Assembly (NCBI GenBank): GCA_023079485.1 | Contig: CM041091.1 | Coordinates: 32,324,146-32,388,145 of the forward strand | Length of the DNA stretch: 64,000 nt | Reading direction: 5' to 3' | From: Archilochus colubris | Lineage: Eukaryota > Chordata > Aves > Apodiformes > Trochilidae | Part shown: piece after piece, positions 50,886 through 64,000 of the stretch | How the letters are laid out: every line of letters begins with the position of its first letter | Numbering within the stretch: the stretch's first letter is position 1 | Made by a program: the position numbers and the translations under genes | Notes under the pieces: generated by a model | What the model was told of the DNA's origin: nothing | Database searches by the model: none | Seen by the model: only the letters and a program-made list of their open reading frames with translations

Positions 50886-53800
50886 TGTGAACACAACTTC
50901 TGTGGCACCTTCAGGGACTCCCTCCAGTCATTATGGAAGGGTTTCTTGGCCAGGTTTGTTGCATGGTGCTTACCCCACTGTGTGCATTTTATTGCACAGC
51001 TCCGGGTGTGCGTTAGCTCAGAGGCTGCACAACACCCTGTGCTTTGCACAATGCATCTGCAGGTCCTCCTTCCCCTTCCCCTGGGAGCCTGCCAGTTCCC
51101 AGTTTGTACTGGAGGAGATGGGTTTCTCAGTGCAGATTTCCAGAGGGCTACACAAGGCAGGACACAGCTCCCTGCAGCGTGAGATCGGATTCAGACCCTG
51201 GTTATGGGATTACAGCTGCACTTAGGGGAGGATGGGAGGGAGCCTGGAGTGGGTTTTTTTATCTTGGTGTGAGCTGCTGAAGCACCATGTCAAGCAGAGC
51301 AGCTGCTGGTGGCCTTCAGAGGGATGTCCTGTGCTGCAGAGCCCCTTCACTTGCCACCCAGCTGAGCTTTGTTCAGACCCCAGCAGGGCTTTGCAGCTGA
51401 ATAACATGAAGTGTTCAGCTGGGCTGCTGGCTGCCTGACACTGAAATCAAGCCTAAAAATAGGAGGATGTCTGACCCTGAAGTGAAGGATTCTCACTCCC
51501 CAGCTTGGCACCCGCCCAGGGTGACATCATCTGGAGGGGAAGTTGGAAAAGCTTCCAAATTTGTTGCTTTCTGGGCAGGAGTGTTAAATGTGTGTGGCTA
51601 TGGGTGAGCAGGCAGCACATCCACGGTGGCCATGGATCAGGGAAGGAGGGAATGGGGAAGACAAGACCCCAAAATGGAGAAGGACGTGGATGTTGGAAAG
51701 AGAGCACATTGTCTGTGTATAATTTGAGGGGAGATGGTTGGAGCAGGAAAGGTCCTATTCAGGCAGAGCATGTTCCCTAAAGATGACAATTTTGGGGTGG
51801 TTTTAGGTGTGCTGGAAGGTACTGAGTTACAGTCAAGGTTGTGAGCATCAGACCACGCAATGAGTCACAGTTATGGTTTGAATCTGCCTGATTTAGCCTT
51901 GGAAGTGCAGGGATACTGCTCCTGGTGGCCATGGGAGCATCCAAGGTGGCCAGGAACTGAAGGACCTCCCTTGGTTTCAGCTGTGATGCTTAACAGCAGC
52001 GTTGTGCAGGCTGACCTTCTGGAATTGGATCAAAATCTATGCTCAAGTGGCAGGGATGACCTTGGTGTTGTTGTTCTGATTTCAGATTGCTTGAACCAAG
52101 TTTCCTTGTCTTTCTGTGCTAAGCTTCATTGTCTTCTTTCCAAAAATGCTGGGCTGTTATCAGTGCAGTAGGCACTTTTCCTTCTGAAACTTGATGGGTT
52201 TTTCCTTCTGGATACTTCCAGGCCACTCCTGTGCTCATCCTCTAAAGACAACACCTTTACCTTGGCATTGAAGAGGCCACACTGGAATCTGGAGCTCTTT
52301 TCAGAGGGTGAGAACTGGGTGTGATATTTAGACAGGGTGGCTCCATGATCTGTTTTCCTTCTGCCTTTTAAATTCTCATCACATATTTATGATGCTGTTA
52401 GAGCAGAGATGCCCAGAGCACAACTCTGGGCAGTCTTTGGTCTCTTGAGTCCCAAATGAAGCTGAAAAAACTGCTGTTGCTGTGTAAACACTGTGGCAAG
52501 AGCTGATTTCATGCATAGTGCTGGGCATTTTTAACCCAAGAATGAGAAGAGGGGAAGAGTTTTCCCATAGCCATGTCTCATCTAATATGAAACCAATTGA
52601 TTTGGCTGCAAACTGAGGAGTGTTCAGGCATGCCCAGCCTTTCTTTGGGGGTTTTGATGTTCTTGGATCATCCCAGCAGTGAAACTTTTCCTGCAGACAA
52701 GCCAGCTCAGAGCCACCTACCCCAGCAGCAGCCCCAGGTGAGCTGCTTTTCACTCAGCAGCAGCCCCTGGGCAGGGTTTTTCTGACTCAGCACCAGGATG
52801 TTTCTGGTTGTCTGCTGGGAAATGATCAGGTTGAGGTTGCCAAGGTGTTTCATTGGCATCAGCTGAGCCCAAGGAAGGCAGATGATAGCCCAGGCAGGGT
52901 CAGGAGTTGGCATCCTCTTCTAAAGTTAAGTAGAGAGGAGCTTGCACAGTTTTTCCACGTTTTGCTCATTTTTCAGGGGAAAGGTTGAAGCCTTTTTGTC
53001 TGAGAGATGAATCTTTATTTGCAATTAGACTGGGAAACTTGTGATCCCTACTACTTTTTATTCAGTGCAGCCTCACTGGACTGATCATGGGAAAGGTAAG
53101 GACCTAAACCTAAACAGCTGGAATAAATCTCCTGTGGGGCAGCAGTGAATGGGAGTCCTGCTGGAGGGCAGCTGCTGTGTCACAGAGCCATCATTTCATG
53201 GGGAATTAATGGAGCTGACACAAAGGCAAGCAAGGCAAACACTAGAAGAGCTGCCTTTTATTCCTGCAGACAGAGCTCTTTAGTTTTGCTTGCTGGTTGA
53301 GATGTTGGAGCAAACACTTGACTTGCTTGTCATCTTTAAAGTATGTAGAGAGGTGGGGAGTTGGCTTTTGCTTTGCAAAGCCTCTTCCTGCAGTTTTTGG
53401 CATGACTGATCACCCTGCTCACAACAGTCTCAGGGCTTCACAATACAGTAGTTCTGTACAAAGCTGTATTTTTTTATGCACACAAGTTTTTAAGGCTTTG
53501 GAATCATGTCCTGAGACAGTCATCTTCTGGTTTGACATACAGCACATGGGTGCAGAGGACTCTGCTGGGAAGAGGGAGCAGGTTTGGGGGCTGGGAGGTG
53601 GTGGCCAGAGGTGCTGGTGGACACAAGGTGATGTGCAGGTAGCACAAGCTGTCAAATAATATTCAGATTAAAAATGTCAAATAATAATAGGTGCTGGAAG
53701 ACCATTCCAGGACCATTCAGCTTCCTGGGGAGCCATCCTTAATGAAATACTTACACCTCCTTCCCCATGACCAGTCCTCATCTCCTCCTTGCACAGAGCA

Positions 53801-54659
53801 GCCTGAAATGTGCTGGGGCTTAGAAAGCAACTTCTTCCCCTTGCCAGTCACTGCTACCTACGTGGCTTTTTCTACTGTGTCTTTCTGGCAGTTAAACACA
53901 AGCATTAATCCATTTTATTTGCAGACAGGGATGGGAGGCAGAGAGGTTAAAACTGATGCTGGCCAGAGGGTCCCTTGTTTGCATCCTCCATGTGAAAGTA
54001 CTTGAGCATCCCATGGGAACAGATGTTGGGAAGGGACACAGCTCCCAGGCAAGGAAAATGGGATCAGAAGGGGAAAAGGACAGCAAGGCAGAGGGGGGAT
54101 TTATTCCTCCAGAGGGCTGCACTGACCTTTTCCATCTTGACAGCATCCCTGACTCCCTTCATCAAGCATTGGAGGTGCAGGGCTCCTTTGGGCTCTCCTC
54201 TGCTTGATCTTTCCTCTCTCCTTGCTCTATAAGTGGAGGAAAAGGACAGGTTTTGGATGAGGACTCTTGGAGGTCAACTCTGGTTGGTACAAAGACCTTG
54301 GTTGAAATTAAAAGAAAAGCAAAACACAACACAACCAAACCTGTCTGCATTTAAATCAGCCTAATTAAAGTGGCTTTTTCCAGGAGCTGGCAGGCAGGAG
54401 CTGCCTTGCCTGCCCTAAGTGATTTGTGCAATTACTCTCTTTGTGTTTGTCTGCTGGGTTTTTGTTTTCTTACATCACTCATTTATGGGACACTTCTCAG
54501 GGAAGATCACCTATATGCAAGATGTTATTTGAAGCTGAGAAAGCAGGGGAATAGGTTCTCACCTGCTCTAAGGAGTGGAGTAAATTGGCAGAGCTCTGCT
54601 GCTTTACACCTGCTGGTGCTCTGGCCCACTGGCTGCCTGGAAAGAGCTTACCAAGTGTT

Positions 54660-54699
54660 AAAAAAAAAGAAAAAAAAAAGAAAAAAAAAAAAGAAAAAG
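54660..54699. repeat. A-rich tract
   Basis: Nearly uninterrupted A with single G interruptions about every 10 bp. Confidence 0.95.
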
Positions 54700-55898
54700 G
54701 TTTCTCCATCCATCTGGAACACATTTGCATACATCAGGGCAAGGAGAGGCATTTGTGAGAGCAAATGCTTCATTTATCAGTGTATGAGAAAAGAGGGGAT
54801 GTAGCTGGGATAATTATAACCAAGATCAGTCTTCTTGGAATGGAAAAGTAACAACAATCCTGATTTTACCAAATCCTCTGAAATTTACTATTTATTTAAC
54901 ACCCCAGACCCTCTCCTGTGGCAGAGGATCAGAGAGATTTATGGAGGTGCAGTTTAATAATCTAAATACTTAGGAGTTCATCTCCGTGGCCCTTGGGCTG
55001 CTCTGGTTATTTTCAGTGTCACTGCTTGGAGGCCGTGGGAACTGGGGATGAGGATGGGAGCACAGGGGCCAAAAATCCACCAGAATCTCTCCAAATCATC
55101 TCCTTCCACTTGCTGTGCAGGTGAGAAATACGTGGCCAGCCCAGGCAGAGAGAGAAGAGAAGGGAAAAAAGCTCCTTCCTTCACCTCTTCAGGAGCTGCC
55201 TCTTTTTTTCCTTTTTCTGGTGTATCTGTCTTATTTTCCCTGCACTTAAGGATTTATTTTTTTTTCCCCTGCACATAATATTTATTCAGAAATTCCCTCT
55301 GCATGGAAGGTCATAGTAGCAAATGCATCTTGGAGTTGGAGAGCTGGCTGCAGTTTCCTGATGACAAGCCATGGTTATCACCTGTCCTTGCAGAGTCCTG
55401 TCAAAACCTGAACTAGAAGCTGAAATAGCAGCAGGAGGAGAGAAAATCCCTTTGGGACAATACAGGGTTTGTTAAAAAAAGAGGAGAGGTTATCCAGAAT
55501 CCATGGAAATGAAGACAGGCAAGGGAGCAGAACTATGAGCCTGGAAGCCCTTTTGCTTCCATCATTTAATATTAGGAGAAAATGCCTGGACCTGGGGTTT
55601 AATAACTTGCTGATGTTTTTTGTAGCAAGTTCATAATTGCTGAGCCTGTCTGCATTTGTGAGTTTATGAGCTGTGCTGCCTTTTGGCTGAATATTTCCCC
55701 TTATCTTACCATGAAAGCAGCTGTCATTCCCAGTCCTGCATGCCTTGCAGGAGCAGAAACCCATAACCCTCATTTCCCATTCAACTCTAAAGCACTGTGG
55801 GATTTTAGGCTTGGTATAAGCACAGACAGAAAACCCAAACAACAATCCCTAAAAGATGAATGTGTTCATCCAGAGAAGACAGAAAGAAAATTGCCTTT

Positions 55899-55985
55899 CA
55901 TAGAATCATAGAACTGGCTGGGTTGGAAGGGACCTCAGAGATCATCAAGTCCAACCCTTGATCCACTCCCCCCGTGGTTCCCAGC
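55899..55985 (-). mobile_element. Short CR1 3'-end insertion
   Basis: CATAGAATCATAGAACTGGC followed by GGGTTGGAAGGGACCTCAGA and TCAAGTCCAACCCTTGATCC. Only the last 87 bp of the element are present, an extreme 5' truncation. It is close in sequence to the CR1 copies at 7491 and 26665. Confidence 0.9.
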
Positions 55986-58552
55986 CTTTGACTCCTTCCG
56001 AGGCAGAGTTTTGGTCCAAGGGGTTCAGTAGCATTGGAAGCCTCAGTGCTTCAAAGACACAAGCCAAATTCTCAGTAATAAAATTTTAAAAGCAATTTCC
56101 CTCCAGGGCACAAACTCTAATATCAGATCTCCTACGTTTTCCCAAAGCCCACTCTTGAAAGCAAAATGCACATTAAATCAGGCTGCCTTGTCACCAGGAC
56201 TCCTGCAGTGTCACCAGGAAGGCCGCAAGCTCCAGACAGCTTGGAAAACTGAGGAAGGAGGAGGGGAAGAAAGGATTGAGTGTGTGTTTGGGGGTGTTTC
56301 AGGAAGCTTTGGTTGCTGAAGCAGTGTCTTTAATGTCCTGTGTCCCCTGCCTGCCCCTCCTCTTGGTGGCTGTCTCAGATTTTTGCTTACATCCCCATCC
56401 TGAAGAGTCTGGGTCAGGTGTGGAGTGATGTGGGATTGCTGATTTATTAGGGAACATCAGTACTTCTCAGCCTGGGAGCTGTGGAACAGTTGGTCTGAGC
56501 AAAGGGGAGGAAGAAATCTTGGCATGTTCTTAGGAAAATGGTGAGACAGCAACAAAAAATGTCCCCTCTGCCACATGTCCTGAGGAGAGGTGGTGCCCTC
56601 GGTGCCAGCTCTGCTCCGTATTTATCCCTGCTGGAGGCAGCTCCTTGAACCTGAGAGCTGCTCCAGGGGTCAGGGAATCAAAGCAGCTTCCTGAGGGCTT
56701 TGGATCTCACCAGATTCCTGCTGCAGCATGGGCAAAAATTCCAGCAGCTGGGGATCTGGCAATGGGAGGCAGGTTTAGGAGAGGCTTCTGGCTCCTGCTC
56801 CCAGCCCTGGTGCTGCTGTGGATGAGGGAATTGCCATCTGTACCATGTGCAGGTCTGGTCCCTCTGCAGCTGAATCCTGTGGGAGCTTTTCCCATCCCAA
56901 AGATCTGGAAAAGGGCTTGCAAATCCCACATGCATCACTTTCTTCATGGGTTGTTTTTGGGTTTTTTTTACTGGTTTGGAAACATTGCACACCCCAGTCA
57001 CAAGAGGCAGAGGAGTTCTTGAAATCCTGACCTGGGGTTGCTTTCAGCTACAAAACCCTTTCAGCACCAGTCTCAGCACCATGTCTCTGTTCATGTTGCC
57101 TACACACAGACTTCCTCTGGAATTGCTCAAGAAGGCTCTTGGAAAGTTTTGGGAAGCATGTCACAGAAGATGTTAAATAGGATGGTGGCAGAAGGGGGGG
57201 GATGGAGTGACCTCCTTGTCTTTCATCAGTGCTTTGGACCCTCTGCTGAAGCTGCAGTGTGTATTTAGCTCAAAATTGCTTCTTCTGGCACCCTCCTCCC
57301 ACACATTTCTGTACTAATATGGCCATTCTCAAGGGCTTTATCCCTGCCAAAGCACAGCCTGTTACCAAAAAGAAAATAGACAATGAGGAGGAAGCAGTGG
57401 GGTTTGCCATATAAACCTTGAAAACTTACCCATGCAGAAGAATAATAATAACCCAGAGTGTCATTTTCATCCAGACAGATGCTTCCTGGATCAGAAAGAG
57501 CAACTGGATGTGATGGGAAGGGATAAGGAGCTTTTGTAGCTCCCAGGTCCTTCTCCCCAGTCCTGTCCCAGCAGCTGTCCCTGCCTGGCCAGGGGTCACA
57601 GCACTGTCACACAGGGTGGGGGCTTCATGACCAACCCCACTCCTGGTTGCTGAGGGCTCTGAGGTAGGGAAACCTCTTTCCTGACCCCAGTGTGGGTGCT
57701 GCTTCTGGCAGGGTCAGTGAGGGTGCACACGAGTGCCAGCAGCTCCAGCTGCCTCCTGGCACTGCCATGATGCTGCCTGCCTGCTCTTAGGCAGCTCCCA
57801 ACATTGTGTCTCCTTGTCCTGGGGGGCAGAAATCATCTCTGGGCAAACCAGGATGATCCAAAACTTCTCTTCATCCCCTCTGTGATGCTGGCATCACTCC
57901 CATGAGTGCACTTCTCCCACCCTTCTCTCCCTCTTCCCAGCTCCTGTGCTGCACAGGGTGAAGCTGCTGAGCAAGGATCTCCTTGCTGCTTAACCCTTGG
58001 GATGGTGAGGGGACATCTCACAGGGATCCCTTTCCAGGAGAAGCCTGAGCAGGAGCTGTCCTGGCCCTCCTGACTTGATCTGAGAGCTGAGGCTGTGGGA
58101 TGAGCTTGAGGGAAAGGTGTAGGGAGAGATTTGGGGGAAAAGCAAACCAAACCATCCGAGGGTTCTGGGGCTGGAGCAGCCCAGCTGGTGCTTCAGGGCC
58201 CTGCTACACCCCCAGCAAACATCCCCCATATCCAGACAGGTGGGTTTTATCCAGGTGGATTTTATCCAAGAGAAAGATATCAAGGAAGAACATCCAGAAA
58301 AGCTGCAGTGCTTGTTCCAGCTCCTCTGCACTGATGTTTTCTAGACAGAAAAGCCCACAGGCTCATGGAGAGTGGCTGGAGGGAAACCTCATCCCACAGC
58401 CCTTTGCAAAGGGAATGCCAACAGTGGGGCCATGAAATTACTGATTTAAGGGATTCATTGGCAGCATCCTCCTCCCTTCTGCCTGAGCTTTTCCGTGCTC
58501 TCTAGCTCCAGGACCAACCATTCCTCTCCAAGGCAGCCTGGTCGATGACAAT

Positions 58553-58630
58553 GAAGGAAAAAGAAGAAGGAAAAAGAAGAAAGGAAAGAAAAAGAAGAAG
58601 AAAAAAAAAAAGAAGAAAAGAAGGAAAAAG
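58553..58630. repeat. Purine-rich (AAGAAGG)n-type low-complexity tract
   Basis: Pure A/G over about 78 bp with irregular AAGAAG and GGAAA words. Confidence 0.93.
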
Positions 58631-59078
58631 CAACCCCCAGTGTCACAGTCTTGCCTGAGTATTTTTGTACTGGATTGGAGGACAAACTCACCTGATCCAG
58701 GGACTAATTGCCAAGCAAATCCAGGAGCTGCTGTCTTTGGAGGAAACTCCTAGAAGATTGACCAGGCTGTAAAAACTTTGGGTTTCTGTGTCAGTTACTC
58801 TGGGAGGAACTGGGCCAGATCTCTGCATTGTAAACACAGAGGACGTGTGCCTATAGAAATCCTGGAGAGTGCAATAGAATTTAATCAATCCCATTTGTTT
58901 GTGTGGAGAAGCAGCCCAGATCCCTGGCAGACACCCAGGGAATGCTGGAGGCAGCATAACCTGTTAAACAAAGATACGTGTGGCCCTGTGAACAGAACAC
59001 ACTAAATCTGCTTCTATTTCCCTCTATCAGCTCTTCCCCTTTAGTGCAGTCACTCTTTGCTCATACTTTGATTTTCCT

Positions 59079-59160
59079 CTTTTTTTTTTTTTGCTTCTTC
59101 TTTGTCTCTTTACCCCAGATTCCTGTTTATATTTATTTGTTTCTTTTTTTTTTTTTTTTG
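59079..59160. repeat. Paired T-rich tracts
   Basis: Two T runs (about 59079-59091 and 59142-59159) separated by pyrimidine-rich sequence. Minus-strand frames here are Lys-rich artefacts. Confidence 0.85.
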
Positions 59161-62100
59161 CCTGCCTTGCTTTCTTCTTGTGCTTCCTTCTGTGCTCAGG
59201 GGCAAGAAGCAATTCCATGTGTTGGGGCTGTTGTGCAGATCCCAGCCAAAGCCTGGGAATGTGCTGGGGGTCCTGGTGGGCTCCTTCCACTACCCTGGGG
59301 ATGCTCTTCCCTCTGATGTCCCTTTTGGAGCACTCAGGGGGGAGCTGCCCTGTGGAATGAGTCCCCCCCACCCCAGCCATGGGTGTTTTCCAGAAGGTGG
59401 GTCCTAGATTTGGAATCACACCATTTCCACAAATCCTAAGTGAGTTCCTAACAATCCGGGTGGTTTTCAGGGTTTTTTATTTCCAAATAAGTGACTTTCT
59501 CAGACATGTTTATCACTCCCTTTGGAACCTCTTGGTTCTGCTGTGTGTCCAAGCTGTGCACAAGTATTCACTAGTGATAAAGAACAAGGTATTGGCCCAG
59601 TGATGCCCAGGCCAGCTGGTTGGATTGGGTATTTATTGGACTGGAGATACAGACAACATGAAAATATGAAGTTCTGCTGATGCTTTCCCTCTGTCTTATC
59701 CAGCCTGCTGCCCCTACAAATAGCATGGAAGCTTCATGTAATTCTGGGAGATAGGAGAAAAGTTTCTTCTTTTATCTATTCAGAGTTTGCAGGTTGTGGT
59801 TCAACTGCATGTTGTTTGCCATCACTTTTCCTGCCTTCCCTGGGGAGCTTGTTCTTTTCCTCTCTTTATTTTCTGGATCTTTCACAGGAAAGAGAACCTT
59901 GCCAAAAGCACAGCACTAGGAGTGTAAAACCACAGGAGGAGGAGATCTATTCCCTCAAGTGTCCATCCTCTTACAGAGCAGAGAGGCCACTGTCTCCAGA
60001 AGGCCACGTTGCTGCTGCTGTGTTGCCAGGCTCGTTGGGGACAAGAAGACAAGTGTGGCACAAGTGTCCTTTAGGCTGAGATTGCCATGTCTGCTTTCCA
60101 ACATCTGGAGCCAGCACATGCCATGTAGTTGGGACACTTGGCAGGGATTTTCTATCTGAAATCATAATTACTGGGAGAGGAAAAAAAAATAATAATAACC
60201 TCAGGCCAGTCTTGGTCCTGTCTACTGGGATTTTTAAAGAAAAGGCACAACCCTTTACCCTCACAGATAATCCCCCCAGGAGATGAAATATGGTATTTAA
60301 TGCCTTCCTAAAATAGCTAGAACTCAAAAAAGCAGCCAGTGTTGTTTCTGTGTCTTGCAGAGTGTTTGCATAAGGAATCTTCCAGCAGTTTGGGTACTGA
60401 AGGCAGTGTCAGGGCTGTTGCAGTGTGTGGCATCTGACTGGGATGTTAGGGGGAAGTGTCAGCATCAGAAAAGCTGAAATGGGAAATAAGCAGAGAGATC
60501 AGACTTGCTTTTCCTCTAATAATAACCCTGTGCACTGAGAGGCACATGGATGGGGAGGCAAACCCCCAGTGTCATGCAGTGACTTGCTGAAGTTTCTTCC
60601 ATCTTGATGGGAAAATCCCAGAGATTCCAGACACTGTCCAGATCTCACTTCTCATGTGAAGCTTAATCCTGTTTCTGAGACTGGTACCTGCACGTGGCTG
60701 TAGCTGGAAGTGAAGGAAGCTTTTCCTCCCTTCAATGGGTGCTCTGGCCTTCCTCTCCCCTCCCAGAAGATCCATCATCTCTTGGGGATTGAAGTTGACA
60801 GCCAGGGGACTCCTCCTTCATTGCTTTTCCCATGGCACTGCTCATTCCTTGGCCTCTGCCTTGCTGCCTGGTTCTCCTGGACAACTGTGGGCTTTCACCA
60901 CCTTTCTGAAAACCTCAGTTGCCCTGTTGGAAGTCCCACTGCATCTATCAGTCCTGGGGGCCATGGTTTTGGCCAGGCCACCTAACTCCAAGCCATCATT
61001 TTCTGGTCATCAGCAGAGCATCAGGTCATGGGGCCACCTTTCCAGTAGATGGCATCAAAGACAGTCAGTTCCTCTGTGTCCCTGAAGTCCCATTGCCCAA
61101 CAGCAACTGGAGAAGTCATTTCCTTGAAAAAAAAACAAACAACAAACAACCCCACAAGTTCCTTAAATCAGCTGAGCCTTGAAAAAGCAAACTATGTGTT
61201 GCTTTTCTTTTTTCTTCACCCTTAACTGCCCTGCCCCATGCCCCATGGCAGGAGTGGGGTGTCTGGGGCTCCCTGCCTTTTCACTCATGTTTGAGCCTTT
61301 CCACCTGAAAAATTCATTGAAAATGTGTGACCAAAAAATAAATGGCAGGCCTTTAGGTGCAGGTTTTCCTGTCTGAATTTAGTTTACCTTTTGTGTGTAT
61401 ATAACAGAGTTTTTGCATATGCAGTGCCCTGCATAGTAGGAAGATTGAGGCATTTCATCATCTTTTTCTCTCTTTCTTTATAAACCATGAATAGACCTGG
61501 TAATTACTGATCTGCTGGATGGGAAGAAATCCTTCTTCTTGACTCCCACCTGTAGGAATTCCTGTGATCAGCAGCTTTAGCACACCAGGAGACTTCACTG
61601 CACCAAAGCTGAGACATCACAGAGCAAATCTGATCACTGACTCACCATTAGGATTTCTCTTTTCTTTGGGTGTGTTTCCAAACTCAGGTTTCCTACATTA
61701 GCAGGAGGAGCAGGTGGCTACATGAAGGTTGAGAGGAGGGAACATACATGTGATTTTTATTTATAAACGTGGAGCCCAGTGATTTTTAACTCTAAGAATC
61801 ATAGCATAACCCTGTGCTCTGAGCCCCCAGCTGCAATTACTGCTTCTGGCTTTGAACTGGAACTGATGCTGTTGCCAAACTCTGGCCTCTTGCAGACATT
61901 TCCAGCCAGGACTGAACCCAAGCTGGAAGCACAGTAGAGAAGGGACTGAGGTGACTGCTAAGTTTTTCCTGGAGACTTCTGCTTTGAGCGACTAGAAAAA
62001 GACTCCTCATGGACTGTCTTCCCTTTTCATTTTCACCAGACCATGGGTTATTGCATGGTCATGGATGCTGTTGGAGTTCCTCACCCTGGGGAGATAACAA

Positions 62101-63323
62101 AGTACTCCAGGATGGAGAATCAAGGGGTGATGCTACATATCCTTGAGAAGGTCTGGTGGCTGCTGCACTGGTCAAGGCAGGCAGAGCATGGTCCAGAAGT
62201 CCAAAAGTCATTTTTTGGTGTGTTTTCCTGGAGTCAGTTGCCAAACCTGCCTGCTGGAGGGCAGAGGGTTTGTCTGACCCAGAATCTGTGTTTAGAGTAA
62301 GGGCACTGCAAAAATCTTGCCCAACAGAGAGAGAATTGACACAGAGCTTTGCTGGAGCTCAGAAAAAAAACAAAACAAAACAAAACAAGCAACAAATCTG
62401 CATAGAGAGAATGTATTTGTTTCATGGATTAGAGCTGAAAACAGGATTAAGCCTTCCAGAGGGCTTTGAGATGGCAAAGAGAAAGCTGAGCCAGGCCAGT
62501 TCAGGGTGGTCACATTGCACTCTTAGATGTCCTCTTGGCCCTGGTGGGACCTTTTACTGGGTGCTGGTGCCTTGGGGGGACCTTCAGGGCTGCAGGGACC
62601 TCCTGGCAGCCTCCCTGGCACAGATCTTGGGTGGGAAGAACACATCACCCTCCAGGATGAGCAATGCAGTGAGCAGGGACCAATCCTGGTGGCACTTTAT
62701 GACATGTTGCAGAAAGCCATGCAAGCACCTGAAGTCTCACTCACACTGGTTGGGTTCAGCAGGGTCGGGTGGGCAGTTTTTCAGGATGCTGCTGTGCAAT
62801 GGAAAACCCTCTGTCCCAACCATATTTTTCATTTGTAGCTCAAGGAAGGTTTATTTGCACAAGCAAATGACCCACTTGACATTACCTGGGGGACTTCACC
62901 CCAGTGAGCAGTCCACAGCCCTCAGCTCTTGCATGTAGTCCCAGGAGACAGGCAGAATTTGGCTTTGCATGGGCTGAGGAATGAAGGAAACAAATAAATA
63001 CTCCTTCCTGGCCTCTGCAAGTCACCATTTATAGTCATGCAACAAAATCCTGCTTTCTGGTTAACAGAGAGCTGGGAGCAGGGTGAGGGGGATCCTCTCC
63101 ATCACTGGGGCAGAAGTCTTGTCCCAGGCACAGAGCAATGTGTGTCTGCTGGGAAAAGCTAAAAGGAGCCCAGGCTCTGGAAAAGGCAGAGGGAAACCAT
63201 CCAACAGCAGCTCCACTTGGAGTTCTCCGTGTCTGGTTTCCACATCACCCATGTGCAGATGAAAAGAAAGGCCAGAAGAGCTTGGGTTTGTGCTGAGGCT
63301 ACAGAAGGGCAGCAGAAGAGGCT

Positions 63324-63370
63324 GGTTTGGTTTGGTTTGGTTTGGTTTGGTTTGGTTTGGTTTTTTTTTT
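63324..63370. repeat. (GGTTT)8 pentanucleotide repeat
   Basis: Eight perfect GGTTT units followed by a T run. It accounts for the KPNQT/WFGLV peptide repeats in the open frames. Confidence 0.96.
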
Positions 63371-64000
63371 GGTTCACAAAACGACTCAGCTGCTGTCTCA
63401 TGGGCTGACACCTCTCATGTTTCATAGGCTTGGCTGCTGGTTTCAGGGAAAGGGAAAATTCACCTGCTTGTGTCAGTGAAGGCAGCACCTTACCTGGCTG
63501 GGGCTCTGGACCCTGGGAGGATGCTGCTTTACAGCCTTGTCTGAGCCAACCTCCTTTGTGTTTCAGATTTTGCAGAGATTTAGCCCAAAGTTTTGTGGCA
63601 GGGATGTTCAGTGAGGGGCAGTGCATGGGGGAACATCCAGGGCACAAGGATGTGTGAGCACAGGGCTGTGCTCAGAGAGGTGACACCTCCCTTCTTGCAG
63701 TGTGAAATGTCAGAGGTTCCTTGTTAGGGGCTGGGCTTATCCTGCTCTCTTAGCTTCATATGAATTTTAGCATTTAATTTCATTGTTTGAGTAGAGGAAA
63801 CATCAGCTCACAGGCCTCTTTCACAGGTAGTTGACACTCTTAGGAAAGAGCAGCTCATTTTAGCTTGTGAGATAGCTGAACTTGCTTTTTGGGGTTGTGC
63901 ACGTGCCCAGGTTCAGTGTTATCCCAGCTGAAGTGGATTTAATTTTCCATGTTTTATTCTTCATGTATGATTGTTTTTTTACTATCTAGTTTATGGGGCT

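Larger units (their letters stand above)
42886..64000 (+). other. LHPP: LHPP intron 6, 5' portion (>21 kb)
   Basis: Follows the exon 6 donor (phase 2). I searched for a terminal exon encoding an orthologous PSDEHHP...VDN end and found none, so the intron continues past the window. It holds several CR1 remnants and simple repeats. The longest open frame (62156-62938, 260 codons) matches nothing I recognise and is not called a gene. Confidence 0.75.

Noticed and set aside
63061..63647. Frames with KPNQT repeats
   Set aside because: Produced by the (GGTTT)8 microsatellite.

Overview
This is vertebrate nuclear DNA, most likely avian. It is intron-rich and AT-leaning, with discrete GC-rich promoter islands. 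It carries many fragments of CR1 LINEs (chicken repeat 1), recognisable by the C-terminal ORF2 protein, one copy with the FADD reverse-transcriptase motif, and the ATTCTATG-type octamer 3' ends. There are no operons, CRISPR arrays or prokaryotic genes.

Three protein genes can be read, in the order and orientation known for human 10q26.13: OAT (minus), NKX1-2 (minus), LHPP (plus). (1) At 76-302 lies the first coding exon of OAT (ornithine aminotransferase) on the minus strand; its remaining exons are off the left edge. Its likely promoter is the GC-rich block at 2880-3800, with three CCAAT boxes and an 11-bp G-rich tandem array. (2) NKX1-2 (SAX1-type NK1 homeobox factor) is complete on the minus strand as two coding exons, 14707-14950 and 13135-13730, encoding 279 aa. 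It sits in a large CpG-rich block (13040-15660). (3) LHPP (a HAD-family phosphatase) runs on the plus strand from 18975. Six coding exons (18975-19090, 30655-30842, 31865-32018, 35270-35333, 36370-36462, 42794-42885) join in phase to 235 codons plus 2 nt. The last exon, about 30 codons, is not in the window, so 42886-64000 is read as intron 6.

NKX1-2 and LHPP are head to head, with about 4 kb between their start codons. The other sequence is intergenic or intronic. It holds at least eleven CR1 fragments, one probable solo LTR nested in a CR1, several satellites and microsatellites, and short AT-rich stretches with homeodomain/POU-like words that may be conserved regulatory elements. The genes do not form one pathway: OAT is a mitochondrial amino-acid enzyme, NKX1-2 a developmental transcription factor and LHPP a cytosolic phosphatase.

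I found no clear previously undescribed system. The points most worth checking are the G-rich tandem arrays at all three promoters, a GGAA microsatellite abutting the LHPP start codon, the nested LTR-like insertion, a diverged 45-bp repeat pair in LHPP intron 1, and the candidate noncoding regulatory islands.
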